Shown piece after piece: positions 16,929 to 26,720 of a stretch of 64,000 nucleotides of DNA. Position numbers and translations under genes: made by a program. The notes under the pieces were generated by a model, which saw nothing but the letters and a program-made list of their open reading frames with translations, was not told the origin of the DNA and searched no databases. The stretch is from Gallionella sp. (GTDB lineage Bacteria; Pseudomonadota; Gammaproteobacteria; Burkholderiales; Gallionellaceae). Location of the stretch: positions 1 to 64,000 of the forward strand of contig JAQTWT010000011.1 in the NCBI GenBank assembly GCA_028689145.1. Direction: 5' to 3'. The stretch's first letter is position 1. Each line of letters opens with the position of its first letter.

Positions 16929-19004
16929 ATGTTTAATTTACAAAATCGTCTGCATGGTGTGCAACTATTTTTAGCCCGGCAAAGCCTGCAAACCCGCTTT
17001 ATATTGATCTTCGCGCTACCGTCATTGTTGTTTGCACTGGCTGCCTGGACGACTTTCAACGGCGTTGCCGAACGGATGGTGGAGCGCATCGGAGCGCGTT
17101 TTGCCGAACAGCAGGCACTCTATGACAAAGCACGCACCCTGCAACCGCTTATCCGCGAAGTGGCGCTGGCGCGCCAGATGGCCGCCAACACCATTATTCG
17201 GCAATGGGCGGCAAACGAACATGATCCGCAACTATACCGGCAGGCAATGGCGGAGCTGGAAAAATATCGCCAACGTTTTCAGGACGGAAATTATTTTCTG
17301 GCACTTACCCAGTCGGAGCATTGTTATTTTAACGATGCCCGTGTGCAAGATAGTCATCCATCTACCAAAGACAAGCAACTCCGCTACACCCTCAACCCGA
17401 TGAAACCGGCGGATGCATGGTTCTACTCCGCCATCAAAAATTCCGACAGCTACAACCTCAATGCGGAAACCAATCCGAACCTAGGCATCACTAGGCTCTG
17501 GATCAACGTGCCGTTGCTCCATAACGGCAAAGTGCTGGGCGTACTGGGAACAGGCCTGAATATGGATAGTTTCACCAGCTATACAGCAGGGACTCACCAA
17601 ACCGGCATAACCAGCATGCTCATTGACCGCAATACGGCCATCCAGATTTATCGCGACACCGGCAGCATCGACTTTTCCGGCATGACCTTGCTTTCCAGCT
17701 CAAAACCTTCGTTCACGCGGCTACTGGACAAACCGGAAGACCGCGCATGGATACAGCAGACCATCACTCAACTTGATGCCGTCAACCCGACTGCAACGGC
17801 AAAATCCGTGTATATCAATGGCCAGCGCTATTCGGGCAACTCGATCGTGGCGACCAGATTCCTGCACATCAAAGGCAAGCGTTATCTTGCCAGTATGGTG
17901 TCATTGCCGGAAACCGGCTGGTACAACCTCACGCTGCTCGACATGTCGGTGATACTGCCAACACATGATTATCTGGGAGTGATGCTGGCTATCGGAGGCG
18001 TCTCGCTCGGGCTGATGATCATCCTGCTGTTTGCACTGCGCAGGCTGGTATTAAAGCCCGTAGCTGTCCTGACTGCCGCCTCAGAGCGTATCCGCCGCGG
18101 TGATTACGCGGGTACGCCGGCGGAGAAAAGCGGCGGTGAAATCGGGCAACTCACCGCACAATTTCAGGCGATGCGCCATGCCGTCCACAAGACGCACCAC
18201 TGGATGGAAGAAGAGATCGAGAAACGCACCCGCGAACTCAGCGAAGCCAAGCAAATGCTGGAGGTCTCGTTGCAACAGGAAAAAAATAGCCGCGAAAACC
18301 AGGTCAATCTGCTATCCCTAATGGCACACGAAATCCGCAGTCCGATCGCGGTAATAGGCAATACCGCGCAAATGCTGAATGCGCTGGCACGATCGCAACA
18401 ACCCGACTGGCAACCGCGTATCGAGAAGATCATGGGGGCAGTGTTGCAACTTGCCTTGCTGATGAACAAATTTCTCGACCAGGACCGACTCAACATGGAA
18501 AGCACCGAGCTCGATATGCAAACGGGCGACCTGAATATTTTCTGCGAGGGACTCGCGGATACACTGGCATCAAACCATTGCCGCCGCATTTGCTTCACGC
18601 CCTGTGACGGCGACACCATGCTGCTGGCAGACTGGCATCTGGTCGGTATTGCCGTCAATAATCTCATCGACAACGCCGTCAAATACTCGCCGCCGGATAG
18701 CGGCATCGATATATGCATTACGCGTGACCAGACAAACATCCTGTGCGTCGAAGTAACCGACCATGGCCCGGGTATCGCCCCGGAGTTGCAACAGCGCATT
18801 TTCAACGAGAAATTTATCCGCGGCGAACACGGCAGCAATATCCGCGGCACCGGCCTCGGACTGTACCTGATCAACTGGATCGCCACTTCCCACGGGGGGT
18901 ATGCCGAAGTATTCTCGACACCGGGCAGCGGCAGCACGTTCCGTTTTTGCCTGCCGGTGTCGCATACCAGACTTGCAGGGAATAAAAGACTTGCCCGTGA
19001 ATAA
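16929..19004 (+). CDS. Membrane sensor histidine kinase (periplasmic sensor, HAMP, HisKA, HATPase)
   Basis: LLSLMAHEIRSPIAVIGNTAQML (H-box), NNLIDNAVKYSPP (N-box), DHGPGIAPE, GTGLGLYL. Start chosen at MFNLQ (16929) because the listed ORF start overlaps the divergent regulator. Confidence 0.92.
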   Translation: MFNLQNRLHGVQLFLARQSLQTRFILIFALPSLLFALAAWTTFNGVAERMVERIGARFAEQQALYDKARTLQPLIREVALARQMAANTIIRQWAANEHDPQLYRQAMAELEKYRQRFQDGNYFLALTQSEHCYFNDARVQDSHPSTKDKQLRYTLNPMKPADAWFYSAIKNSDSYNLNAETNPNLGITRLWINVPLLHNGKVLGVLGTGLNMDSFTSYTAGTHQTGITSMLIDRNTAIQIYRDTGSIDFSGMTLLSSSKPSFTRLLDKPEDRAWIQQTITQLDAVNPTATAKSVYINGQRYSGNSIVATRFLHIKGKRYLASMVSLPETGWYNLTLLDMSVILPTHDYLGVMLAIGGVSLGLMIILLFALRRLVLKPVAVLTAASERIRRGDYAGTPAEKSGGEIGQLTAQFQAMRHAVHKTHHWMEEEIEKRTRELSEAKQMLEVSLQQEKNSRENQVNLLSLMAHEIRSPIAVIGNTAQMLNALARSQQPDWQPRIEKIMGAVLQLALLMNKFLDQDRLNMESTELDMQTGDLNIFCEGLADTLASNHCRRICFTPCDGDTMLLADWHLVGIAVNNLIDNAVKYSPPDSGIDICITRDQTNILCVEVTDHGPGIAPELQQRIFNEKFIRGEHGSNIRGTGLGLYLINWIATSHGGYAEVFSTPGSGSTFRFCLPVSHTRLAGNKRLARE

Positions 19005-19063
19005 AGCGCAAGCGTTCTTGCACATGCCGCCCCCGCACGCTTTATCGGGCCAGCAGCCCGGAA

Positions 19064-20146
19064 TCAGGCGTTGCCGATACCGCGCGTCGGCAGGTGTATC
19101 TGTCTGGCGAAATCCAGCATGCGCTGTACCGGCAGCACCGCGCGCCGCCCGATAGCCGGATCGATATGAATCTCGTTGTGGCCGTGTTCCAGCACCTCCG
19201 CCAGATTGACCAGCCCGTTCATCGCCATCCACGGGCAATGCGCGCAGCTCTTGCAGTTCGCGCCGCTGCCTGCCGTCGGCGCTTCGATGAACAGCTTGTG
19301 CGGCGACAGGGTGCGCATCTTGTGCAGGATACCGTTGTCGGTCGCGACGATGAATTCGCCGGCATCCGCTTGTTGCGATGCCTTGATGATCTGCGTGGTA
19401 GAGCCGACCACATCCGCCAGCGCGATCACCGCCGCGGGCGATTCGGGATGCACCAGCACCCTGGCGTTGGGATGTTGCGCCTTGAGCGCCGCCAGTTCAC
19501 CGGCCTTAAATTCGTCATGCACCATGCATGAGCCTTGCCACAGCAGCATATCCGCACCGGTCTGCTGGCGGATGTAATCGCCCAGATGTCGATCCGGTGC
19601 CCAGATAATCTTTTGCCCCTGCTCCTTGAGATGTTTGACCACGGGCAAAGCGATCGAGCTGGTCACCATCCAGTCGGCACGCGCCTTCACCGCCGCGCTG
19701 GTGTTGGCGTACACCACCACGGTGTAGTCGGGGTGCGCGTCGCAGAACGCGCTGAACTCGTCGGCCGGACAGCCCAGATCGAGCGAACAAGTCGCGTCCA
19801 AATCCGGCATCAGCACACGCTTTTCCGGATTGAGTATTTTCGCGGTCTCACCCATGAAGCGCACCCCGGCGACCACGATGGTTTGAGCCGGATGCTGGTG
19901 ACCGAAGTTTGCCATATCCAGCGAGTCGGAGACCATGCCGCCGGTGGCTTCCGCCAGATCCTGCAAATCCGGATGCACATAATAATGCGCCACCAGCACC
20001 GCATCCTGCTCAATTAACAAGCGCTTGATGCGCGCGATCAGCTCGGGCTTGTCCTGAGCATCCGGCTCATGCGGGGCTTTCGCCCAAGCCGCAGCAGTCG
20101 CGCAACCGGGATGGTCGTAAGCAATCGGGATGATGTTTTCGCTCAT
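19064..20146 (-). CDS. nadA: Quinolinate synthase
   Basis: [40 protein letters not shown]...[41 protein letters not shown]...CPWMAMN. Start at [14 protein letters not shown]; the upstream ORF extension comes from a dispersed repeat. Confidence 0.97.
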   Translation of the reverse strand: MSENIIPIAYDHPGCATAAAWAKAPHEPDAQDKPELIARIKRLLIEQDAVLVAHYYVHPDLQDLAEATGGMVSDSLDMANFGHQHPAQTIVVAGVRFMGETAKILNPEKRVLMPDLDATCSLDLGCPADEFSAFCDAHPDYTVVVYANTSAAVKARADWMVTSSIALPVVKHLKEQGQKIIWAPDRHLGDYIRQQTGADMLLWQGSCMVHDEFKAGELAALKAQHPNARVLVHPESPAAVIALADVVGSTTQIIKASQQADAGEFIVATDNGILHKMRTLSPHKLFIEAPTAGSGANCKSCAHCPWMAMNGLVNLAEVLEHGHNEIHIDPAIGRRAVLPVQRMLDFARQIHLPTRGIGNA

Positions 20147-20175
20147 GGTGTTTGGCCCGTCATATAGTGCAATGT

Positions 20176-20310
20176 TGTAGGGGCGCGATTTATCGCGCCC
20201 TTGTTTCCGACACACGAATAAATTGGGTCGCGATGATAAGTAGTGGCTTAGACGCAGATTCTTCGCGTCTTAGTCCAATACTTAGTAGTTCCATCAATCA
20301 CGCCCCTACA
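20176..20310. repeat. Dispersed inverted-repeat element upstream of nadA
   Basis: Ends tgtaggggcgcgat ... atcacgcccctaca are inverted repeats; internal hairpin gggcgcgatttatcgcgccc. Confidence 0.7.
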
Positions 20311-20361
20311 TGGTCATTGTTGTCTTGAAAGACAGTGGAATTATATGCTGTTCCGCAAATG

Positions 20362-20391
20362 AAAAGCCCCACCTTGCGGCAGGGCTTTTTT
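20362..20391 (-). terminator. Rho-independent terminator downstream of rplU-rpmA
   Basis: aaaagcccc accttgcggc agggctttttt stem-loop with T/A tracts; probably bidirectional. Confidence 0.7.
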
Positions 20392-20450
20392 GCGCCAATT
20401 GGCGCGACAACTATTCTTTGCATAAACCTCCCCATGCGGGAAGGTTCAGG

Positions 20451-20708
20451 TCAGGCAGCTACTACGGAAACAGTCCTGCGCTGCTGCGCGCCCTTGATGG
20501 CGAACACGACTTTGCCGGTAATCTTGGCAAACAGCGTGTGATCCTTGCCCATGCCGACGTTGTCACCGGGGTGGAATTCGGTGCCGCGCTGACGCACGAT
20601 GATGCTGCCCGCGCTGATCAATTCGCCGCCGTAGCTCTTCACGCCCAGACGTTTTGAGTGTGAGTCGCGTCCGTTACTGGTACTGCCGCCGCCTTTTTTT
20701 GATGCCAT
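20451..20708 (-). CDS. rpmA: 50S ribosomal protein L27
   Basis: [61 protein letters not shown]. Confidence 0.99.
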   Translation of the reverse strand: MASKKGGGSTSNGRDSHSKRLGVKSYGGELISAGSIIVRQRGTEFHPGDNVGMGKDHTLFAKITGKVVFAIKGAQQRRTVSVVAA

Positions 20709-20743
20709 GTTATCTGCTCCTTACGAGAATTACGCGCAAAAAC

Positions 20744-21055
20744 TTAAGCCGAGATGCCGTCGATGCGGATTTCGGTGTAGTTTTGACGATGACCTTGATT
20801 CTTCTGATAGTGCTTGCGGCGGCGCATCTTGAAGATACGCACCTTGTCGCCGCGACCGTGCGCGACAATCGTCGCTTTCACCGAAGCGCCGATCAGCATA
20901 GGCTTGCCCACGGACAGCTTGTCGCCGTCGGCTACCATCAGCACTTTGTCCAGCACGATTGCGCTGCCCACGTCGCCGGGAATGATTTCAACTTTTAAAG
21001 TTTCACCGTTCGTAACGCGATATTGCTTACCACCGGTTTTAATGACTGCGTACAT
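20744..21055 (-). CDS. rplU: 50S ribosomal protein L21
   Basis: [30 protein letters not shown]...[28 protein letters not shown]. Confidence 0.99.
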   Translation of the reverse strand: MYAVIKTGGKQYRVTNGETLKVEIIPGDVGSAIVLDKVLMVADGDKLSVGKPMLIGASVKATIVAHGRGDKVRIFKMRRRKHYQKNQGHRQNYTEIRIDGISA

Positions 21056-21248
21056 AACAACCTCGACTTAATGCGTTTTTTGCGAAGGCGCGGATTATAC
21101 ATAAATATCCGGCCCAGTCAAAAGCATTTTTAGTGGCGAAAATGCAGGGCTGGGTATCAGGTTGCGGGATTCTCGGCTAATTTAAGGTTTGGGCACTTGG
21201 CATGGCTACCCAGAAACCAAGGTGAGGCAGCCAACAATGCCCGCACGT

Positions 21249-22481
21249 TCACCACGGCGCAGCCGACACGTCGCTCCACAGTTCCTGAATGTCGCGGATG
21301 TCCCATTCCGCCGGGTCTTCGTGCGAGACGATCCTGTCCTTGCAGAACGGTTTCGACAGATCCACTATCTCCGGCGGGATGCGCGCGTTGGATTTGATGG
21401 AGAAAAATACTTTAACAACCGGGGTGAGCAGCGATTGTTCGGTCTGTCCGATGACAACGCCCAGCCGCTCGGATGACAGTTTGACCATCGAACCGATCGG
21501 GTAGATGCCGATGCTGCGCACGAAGGCCTCGAAGATGCGCTGGTCGAAATGGCCGTGGCTCCATTCGGCCATCTTGCGGATGGATTCGGCGGGTTCCCAG
21601 CCGTTTTTGTACGGGCGGTTGGAGGTGATCGCATCGTACACGTCGCACACCGCGCCCATCTTGGCATACAGGCTGATTTGCTCGTTGGTGAGCCCGTCTG
21701 GGTAGCCGCTGCCGTCCACTTTTTCGTGGTGGTGCAGGCAAACGAACAGCGCGACATCGCTGGTTATTCCGTTGCTCCCCAGCAAAATTTTGTTGCCATC
21801 GACCGGGTGGTTCTTCATCACCTTGAATTCCGCATCGGTCAGCTTGCCGGGTTTATTGAGAATATCCGGCGGCGACAGGGTTTTGCCGATGTCGTGCATC
21901 AGCCCAGCCAGCCCGGCCTCGTGGATTTGCTCGTTATTCAGCCCCAGTTGGCGTGCCAGCGACACCATCAGCGCGCATACCGCGACCGAGTGCATATAGG
22001 TGTAATCGTCCTTGTTTTTCAGGCGCGCCAGGCTAATCAGCGCGCCGGGATTGCGCATCACCGAGCTGGTGATTTCCTCGACGACCGGCAGCGCATCGCT
22101 GGCGTTCAGGGCTTGGCCCATGCGCGCCTCCTTGAACATCGAAGAGACAGCCTGCTTGGATTGGTTGCAGATACTGACAGCGCGCGCGGCTTCCCGCGCG
22201 ATGTCGAGCTGGGGCGCAACATGCCGGCTTGCGTCGGCCCGCGCCAGCGTGTCGTCGATTTCCGCGGCAACCGTCTCTTCGGTCTTGCCGCCCTCGACAT
22301 CCAGCCCCTTGTCGGTGTCTATCCAGACTTCCTTGATGCCGGTGGACAGGACATTGCGCAGATCTTCCGGGTTGTCCAGCTTGAACGCCTTGCGCCAGAA
22401 CGGATGGTCGTACCACGAGCCGCAAAACTCGTGGATGTACATGCCGATGCGCAGTTGCTTGACTGGGATACGGACCAACAT
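21249..22481 (-). CDS. HD-GYP domain protein with DUF3391-like N-terminus (copy 1)
   Basis: LVRIPVKQLRIGMYIHEFCGSWYDHPFW, GLMHDIGKT, HHEKVDGSGYPDGL. Confidence 0.95.
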   Translation of the reverse strand: MLVRIPVKQLRIGMYIHEFCGSWYDHPFWRKAFKLDNPEDLRNVLSTGIKEVWIDTDKGLDVEGGKTEETVAAEIDDTLARADASRHVAPQLDIAREAARAVSICNQSKQAVSSMFKEARMGQALNASDALPVVEEITSSVMRNPGALISLARLKNKDDYTYMHSVAVCALMVSLARQLGLNNEQIHEAGLAGLMHDIGKTLSPPDILNKPGKLTDAEFKVMKNHPVDGNKILLGSNGITSDVALFVCLHHHEKVDGSGYPDGLTNEQISLYAKMGAVCDVYDAITSNRPYKNGWEPAESIRKMAEWSHGHFDQRIFEAFVRSIGIYPIGSMVKLSSERLGVVIGQTEQSLLTPVVKVFFSIKSNARIPPEIVDLSKPFCKDRIVSHEDPAEWDIRDIQELWSDVSAAPW

Positions 22482-22596
22482 GGTTAGCTCGCTGTGCCGG
22501 TGGGAGGACAGATTCTACCGCAAAGAATAACGGCGCTGGATAGTGTTCTGCAGGATGCGTTACACGCATCACTATAGCTTCAGCCATAAACAGTTT

Positions 22597-22675
22597 GTAG
22601 GCTGGCGGTGAGGCACAAACCCCAGCGTTTGTTTGCCTCGAACATGCTGGGGTTCGTGCCTCACCGCTAGCCTAC
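22597..22675. repeat. 79-bp near-palindromic hairpin element between HD-GYP genes 1 and 2
   Basis: gtaggctggcggtgaggcacaaaccccagc ... gctggggttcgtgcctcaccgctagcctac; ~30-bp imperfect inverted arms. Confidence 0.85.
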
Positions 22676-22764
22676 GCAAGCGACCTTTCAATCTATTTAA
22701 TAATCAAGGTCGATAACGTTGGTGCGCATGCTGCCCCCTGTTCTTCCTGCATTTGCAAACGCAC

Positions 22765-23994
22765 CTACCAGGGTGCGGCGGAGATATCGCTCCACAGCTC
22801 CTGAATGTCGCCAATATTCCATTTGGACGGGTCTTCGTGCGCGACGATTTTGTCCGTGCAGGACGATTTCGACAGGTCCAGTATTTCCGGCGGGATGCGC
22901 ATATTGGACTTGATGGAGAAGAACACTTTCACCTTGGGGGTAAGCAGCGATTGTTCGGTCTGCCCGATCACCACCCCCAGATGTCCGGAGGCCAGCCTGA
23001 CCAGTGAACCGACCGGGTAGATGCCGATGCTGCGCACGAATGCCTCGAAAATGCGCCAGTCGAAATGGCCGTGGCTCCACTCGGCCATTTTGCGGATAGA
23101 TTCGGCGGGTTCCCAGCCGTTCTTGTAGGCGCGTATCGAAGTAATTGCGTCATACACATCGCATACCGCAGCCATCTTGGCAAACAGGTCGATCTGCTCA
23201 TTGGCGAGCTTCTCGGGATAGCCGCTGCCGTCTATTTTTTCGTGATGACGCAAACAGACATGCAGCGCGATATCGCTGATGCCCTGACTTTCCAGCAGGA
23301 TGATGTGCCCGTCGATCGGATGGTTTTTCATCACCTGAAATTCGGTCTCTGATAGCTTGCCGGGCTTATTGATGATCTCCAGCGGGATCATCGTTTTGCC
23401 GATGTCGTGCATCAAACCGGCCAGTCCGGCCTGTCGGGTCTGCTCTTCGTCCAGCCCCAATTGGCGTGACAGGGAAACCATCAGGGCGCATACCGCCACC
23501 GAGTGCATGTAGGTGTAATTATCCTTGTCCTTCAGGCGAGCCAGACTAATCAGCGCGCCGGGGTTGCGCAGCACCGAGGTGGTGATCTCCTCGACCACCG
23601 GCAGCGCGTCGCCTGCATTCAGCGCTTTGCCCATGCGCGCTTCATGGAACATCGAAGCGACCGCCTGCTTGGATTGGGCGCAGATTTTGACGGCGCGGGC
23701 GGCCTCTTGGGCGATATCGGCATGGTGCGCTACCTTGCTGCCGGTGCTGGCCCGTGCCAGCGTGTCATCGATTTCCGATGCAACCGCCTTCTCGCTCTTG
23801 CCACCCTCGACATCCAGCCCTTTTCCGGTATCGATCCAGACTTCCCTGATGCCGGTGGTCAGTATTTCCTGTAAATCTTCGGGCTTGTCCAGCAGAAATG
23901 CGGTGCGCCAGAACGGGTGGTCATACCACGAGCCGCAAAACTCGTGGATGTACATGCCGGTGCGCAATTGTTCAATGGGGATACGGACTAACAT
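22765..23994 (-). CDS. HD-GYP domain protein with DUF3391-like N-terminus (copy 2)
   Basis: Paralogous to its neighbours over its length: GLMHDIGKTM, RHHEKIDGSGYP, C-terminal WNIGDIQELWSDISAAPW. Confidence 0.95.
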   Translation of the reverse strand: MLVRIPIEQLRTGMYIHEFCGSWYDHPFWRTAFLLDKPEDLQEILTTGIREVWIDTGKGLDVEGGKSEKAVASEIDDTLARASTGSKVAHHADIAQEAARAVKICAQSKQAVASMFHEARMGKALNAGDALPVVEEITTSVLRNPGALISLARLKDKDNYTYMHSVAVCALMVSLSRQLGLDEEQTRQAGLAGLMHDIGKTMIPLEIINKPGKLSETEFQVMKNHPIDGHIILLESQGISDIALHVCLRHHEKIDGSGYPEKLANEQIDLFAKMAAVCDVYDAITSIRAYKNGWEPAESIRKMAEWSHGHFDWRIFEAFVRSIGIYPVGSLVRLASGHLGVVIGQTEQSLLTPKVKVFFSIKSNMRIPPEILDLSKSSCTDKIVAHEDPSKWNIGDIQELWSDISAAPW

Positions 23995-24070
23995 GGATGA
24001 GCCGATTTGCCGGTGAAATGCTTATTTTACTCTAATGGTTTCTTTGAAATTGTACCGTGCGCGCGGGCAT

Positions 24071-25318
24071 TTACCACGGTGTAGCAGGCATGTCGCTCCA
24101 CAACTCTTGAAGATCATGGATATCCCATTTTGCCGGGTCTTCGTGCGAGACGATCTTGTCCTTGCTGGACGGTTTTGACAGATCCAGTATTTCCGGAGCA
24201 ATCCGGGCATTCGACTTGATCGAAAAAAATACTTTTACCACGGGGGTAAGCAGCGATTTTTCGGTTTGCTCGATGATCACGCCCAGACGATTGGACTCCA
24301 ACTTGACCAGCGAACCGATCGGATAAATGCCGATGCTTTTGACAAAGGCCTGAAAAATACGCAGATCAAAATGACCGCTGCTCCACTCCGCCATTTTTCT
24401 CAGCGATTCGGCGGGCTCCCAGCCGCTCTTGTACGGGCGGTTGGAGGTGATCGCGTCATATACATCGCACACCGCGCCCATCTTGGCATACAGGCTGATC
24501 TGTTCGCCGCTGAGCTTCTCTGGATAGCCGCTGCCGTCCACTTTTTCGTGATGGTGCAGGCAGACATCCAGCGCAACCTCGCTGATCCCCTTGCCTTCCA
24601 ATAGCATTTTGTGCCCCTGGCTGGGATGGTCTCTCACCGTCATAAATTCGGCATCGGTCAGCTTGCCGGGTTTGTTGAGGATTCCCAGCGGGATCATCAT
24701 TTTGCCGACATCGTGCAACAAACCGGCCAATCCGGCCATGCGGGTTTGCTGCTCATCCAAACCCAGTTGGCGGGACAGGGAAACCATCAAGGCGCATACC
24801 GCCACCGAATGCATGTAGGTGTAATCGTCCTTGTCTTTCAGGCGCGCCAGACTAATCAGCGCGCCGGGGTTGCGCATCACCGAAGTGGATATTTCCTCGA
24901 CAATCGGTAGCGCGTCTTCGGCATCCAGCGCCTTGCCCATGCGCGCTTCATGAAACATCGAGCTGACCGCCTGTTTGGATTTGGCACAAATCTTGACGGC
25001 GCGCGCGGCTTCTTGCGCGATATTGACGCGTTCCACTATCGGGGCGCTCTTGTCAGCCTGTGCCAGCGTGGCTTCGATCTCTTCCGCAACCGCCTGTTCC
25101 GATGCTCCCGCATCCCCCTCTTCATCGACAGCGATGCCCAGACCTTTGGCGGTATCTATCCATACCTCCTTGATGCCGGTGGCCAGCAGGGTCTTCAAGT
25201 CTTTGGGATCATCCAGCGTGAAAGCGCCACGCCAGAACGGATGATCCATCCACGATCCGCACAGCTCGTGTACATGCATACCGAGGCGCAGTTGTTTGAC
25301 TTGGATGCGTATTAGCAT
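24071..25318 (-). CDS. HD-GYP domain protein with DUF3391-like N-terminus (copy 3)
   Basis: GLLHDVGKMM, HHEKVDGSGYPEKL, C-terminal WDIHDLQELWSDMPATPW. Confidence 0.95.
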   Translation of the reverse strand: MLIRIQVKQLRLGMHVHELCGSWMDHPFWRGAFTLDDPKDLKTLLATGIKEVWIDTAKGLGIAVDEEGDAGASEQAVAEEIEATLAQADKSAPIVERVNIAQEAARAVKICAKSKQAVSSMFHEARMGKALDAEDALPIVEEISTSVMRNPGALISLARLKDKDDYTYMHSVAVCALMVSLSRQLGLDEQQTRMAGLAGLLHDVGKMMIPLGILNKPGKLTDAEFMTVRDHPSQGHKMLLEGKGISEVALDVCLHHHEKVDGSGYPEKLSGEQISLYAKMGAVCDVYDAITSNRPYKSGWEPAESLRKMAEWSSGHFDLRIFQAFVKSIGIYPIGSLVKLESNRLGVIIEQTEKSLLTPVVKVFFSIKSNARIAPEILDLSKPSSKDKIVSHEDPAKWDIHDLQELWSDMPATPW

Positions 25319-25445
25319 GGAAATTCAGGAAGCCGGGTTATGGTGAAAGTTTTTAATAGCCGTATAAAACGCAAAAAACTAAACCGCTGACTCCGTGATT
25401 TTACTTGCGAGTCGCCAAAAATACTGACGATTGCTGAAAAATATT

Positions 25446-26720
25446 TCAGTTGACAGCCGACAGCATCATGATGATTTGCAGTGATTTATCTGTCGCGCCG
25501 CGATTATGCTGCACGAATCCGGCGCACTGTCGGTGCATGCCGGACAATGCTTCCGGATCATCCAGCAGGTGTTGCAATATCACCGTAAATTCACCGGCAT
25601 CCTTCACCTGTGCTGCCGCTCCGGCAGCGACCGCCAGCCGGGTCGCCTCGGTAAAATTATAGGTGTGCGGCCCGACCAGCACCGGCGTTCCGACCGCGCA
25701 GGCTTCGATCAGATTCTGTCCGCCGTACGGCAGCAGGCTGCCACCGATGAAAGCGAGATCGGCGGCAGCATAGTAGGCAAACATCTCGCCCATGCTGTCG
25801 CCCAGCACCGCTTGAATCTCCGCAGATACCCCGCTATCACGCCCCATTTCACTCCGGTGCAAAAATGCGATGCCTTGCTGTTCCAGCAACTGTGCGACTG
25901 CGCTGAATCGTTGCGGATGGCGCGGCACGATGACCAACAGCAATTCAGGAATCTGCAGCGCCCGCAGCGCATCCAGCAGCAATGCCTCTTCCCCGTCGCG
26001 GGTGCTGGCGGCGAGCAATACTTTGCGCCCGGCACCGAACTGCGCGCGCAATTGCCCGCCCAGTTGCAGCATGGCCACAGGCGGTTCGATGTCGAATTTG
26101 AGGTTACCCGTCACGGCAACCTGCCGCGCACCCAAACCGGTCAGGCGCGCGGCATCGTCGCCGGTTTGCGCGGCGACGGCGGCCAGTTCTCCGAGTGCGT
26201 TGCGAGTCAGTCGCGCAAACCGCGCATAATTGCGCGCCGATTTTTCCGACATGCGCGCATTCAGCAACAACAACGGCATGTTGGTTTTGTGGCAGACATG
26301 GATCAGGTTGAACCAGATTTCCGTTTCCATCAGGATGCCGAGTTGCGGCCGGAAGTGTCGCAAAAACCGCTTCACCGCGAACGGATAGTCGTAGGGCAGA
26401 TACACGCGCAGCACACTGTCGCCATATAGCTGTTCACTGGTGGCGCGCCCGGTGGGGGTGGTGTGGGTGAGCAGTATCTGATGGCGCGGATAAGTCTGGC
26501 GCAGCCGGGCGATGAGGCTCTGCGCGGCGCGGGTCTCGCCCACCGACACAGTGTGCAGCCAGATGACCGGCTTGCCGCTGCGCACGGCATAACAGCCGAA
26601 CCGTTCGCCGATGTGGCGCAAATATTCCGGCTGTTTGCGCGCACGCCACAGCAGGCGCAGGAAAATGTACGGCAGCAGCAGCCACAGCGCAAACGTGTAA
26701 AAAAACCTCGCGTTCAACAT
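25446..26720 (-). CDS. waaA: 3-deoxy-D-manno-octulosonic acid transferase
   Basis: IGERFG...IWLHTVSVGETRAAQSLIARLRQTYP...TTPTGRATSEQLYGDSVLRVYLPYDYPFAVKRFLRHFRPQLGILMETEIWFNLIHVC. Confidence 0.96.
   Translation of the reverse strand: MLNARFFYTFALWLLLPYIFLRLLWRARKQPEYLRHIGERFGCYAVRSGKPVIWLHTVSVGETRAAQSLIARLRQTYPRHQILLTHTTPTGRATSEQLYGDSVLRVYLPYDYPFAVKRFLRHFRPQLGILMETEIWFNLIHVCHKTNMPLLLLNARMSEKSARNYARFARLTRNALGELAAVAAQTGDDAARLTGLGARQVAVTGNLKFDIEPPVAMLQLGGQLRAQFGAGRKVLLAASTRDGEEALLLDALRALQIPELLLVIVPRHPQRFSAVAQLLEQQGIAFLHRSEMGRDSGVSAEIQAVLGDSMGEMFAYYAAADLAFIGGSLLPYGGQNLIEACAVGTPVLVGPHTYNFTEATRLAVAAGAAAQVKDAGEFTVILQHLLDDPEALSGMHRQCAGFVQHNRGATDKSLQIIMMLSAVN

Noticed and set aside
18570-19238. 222-aa minus-strand ORF overlapping the histidine kinase 3' end and nadA
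   Set aside because: Overlaps two well-supported genes and resembles no family.
21549-22487. 312-aa plus-strand ORF antisense to HD-GYP copy 1, plus similar shadows in copies 2 and 3
   Set aside because: Antisense shadows recurring only because the three sense genes are paralogs.
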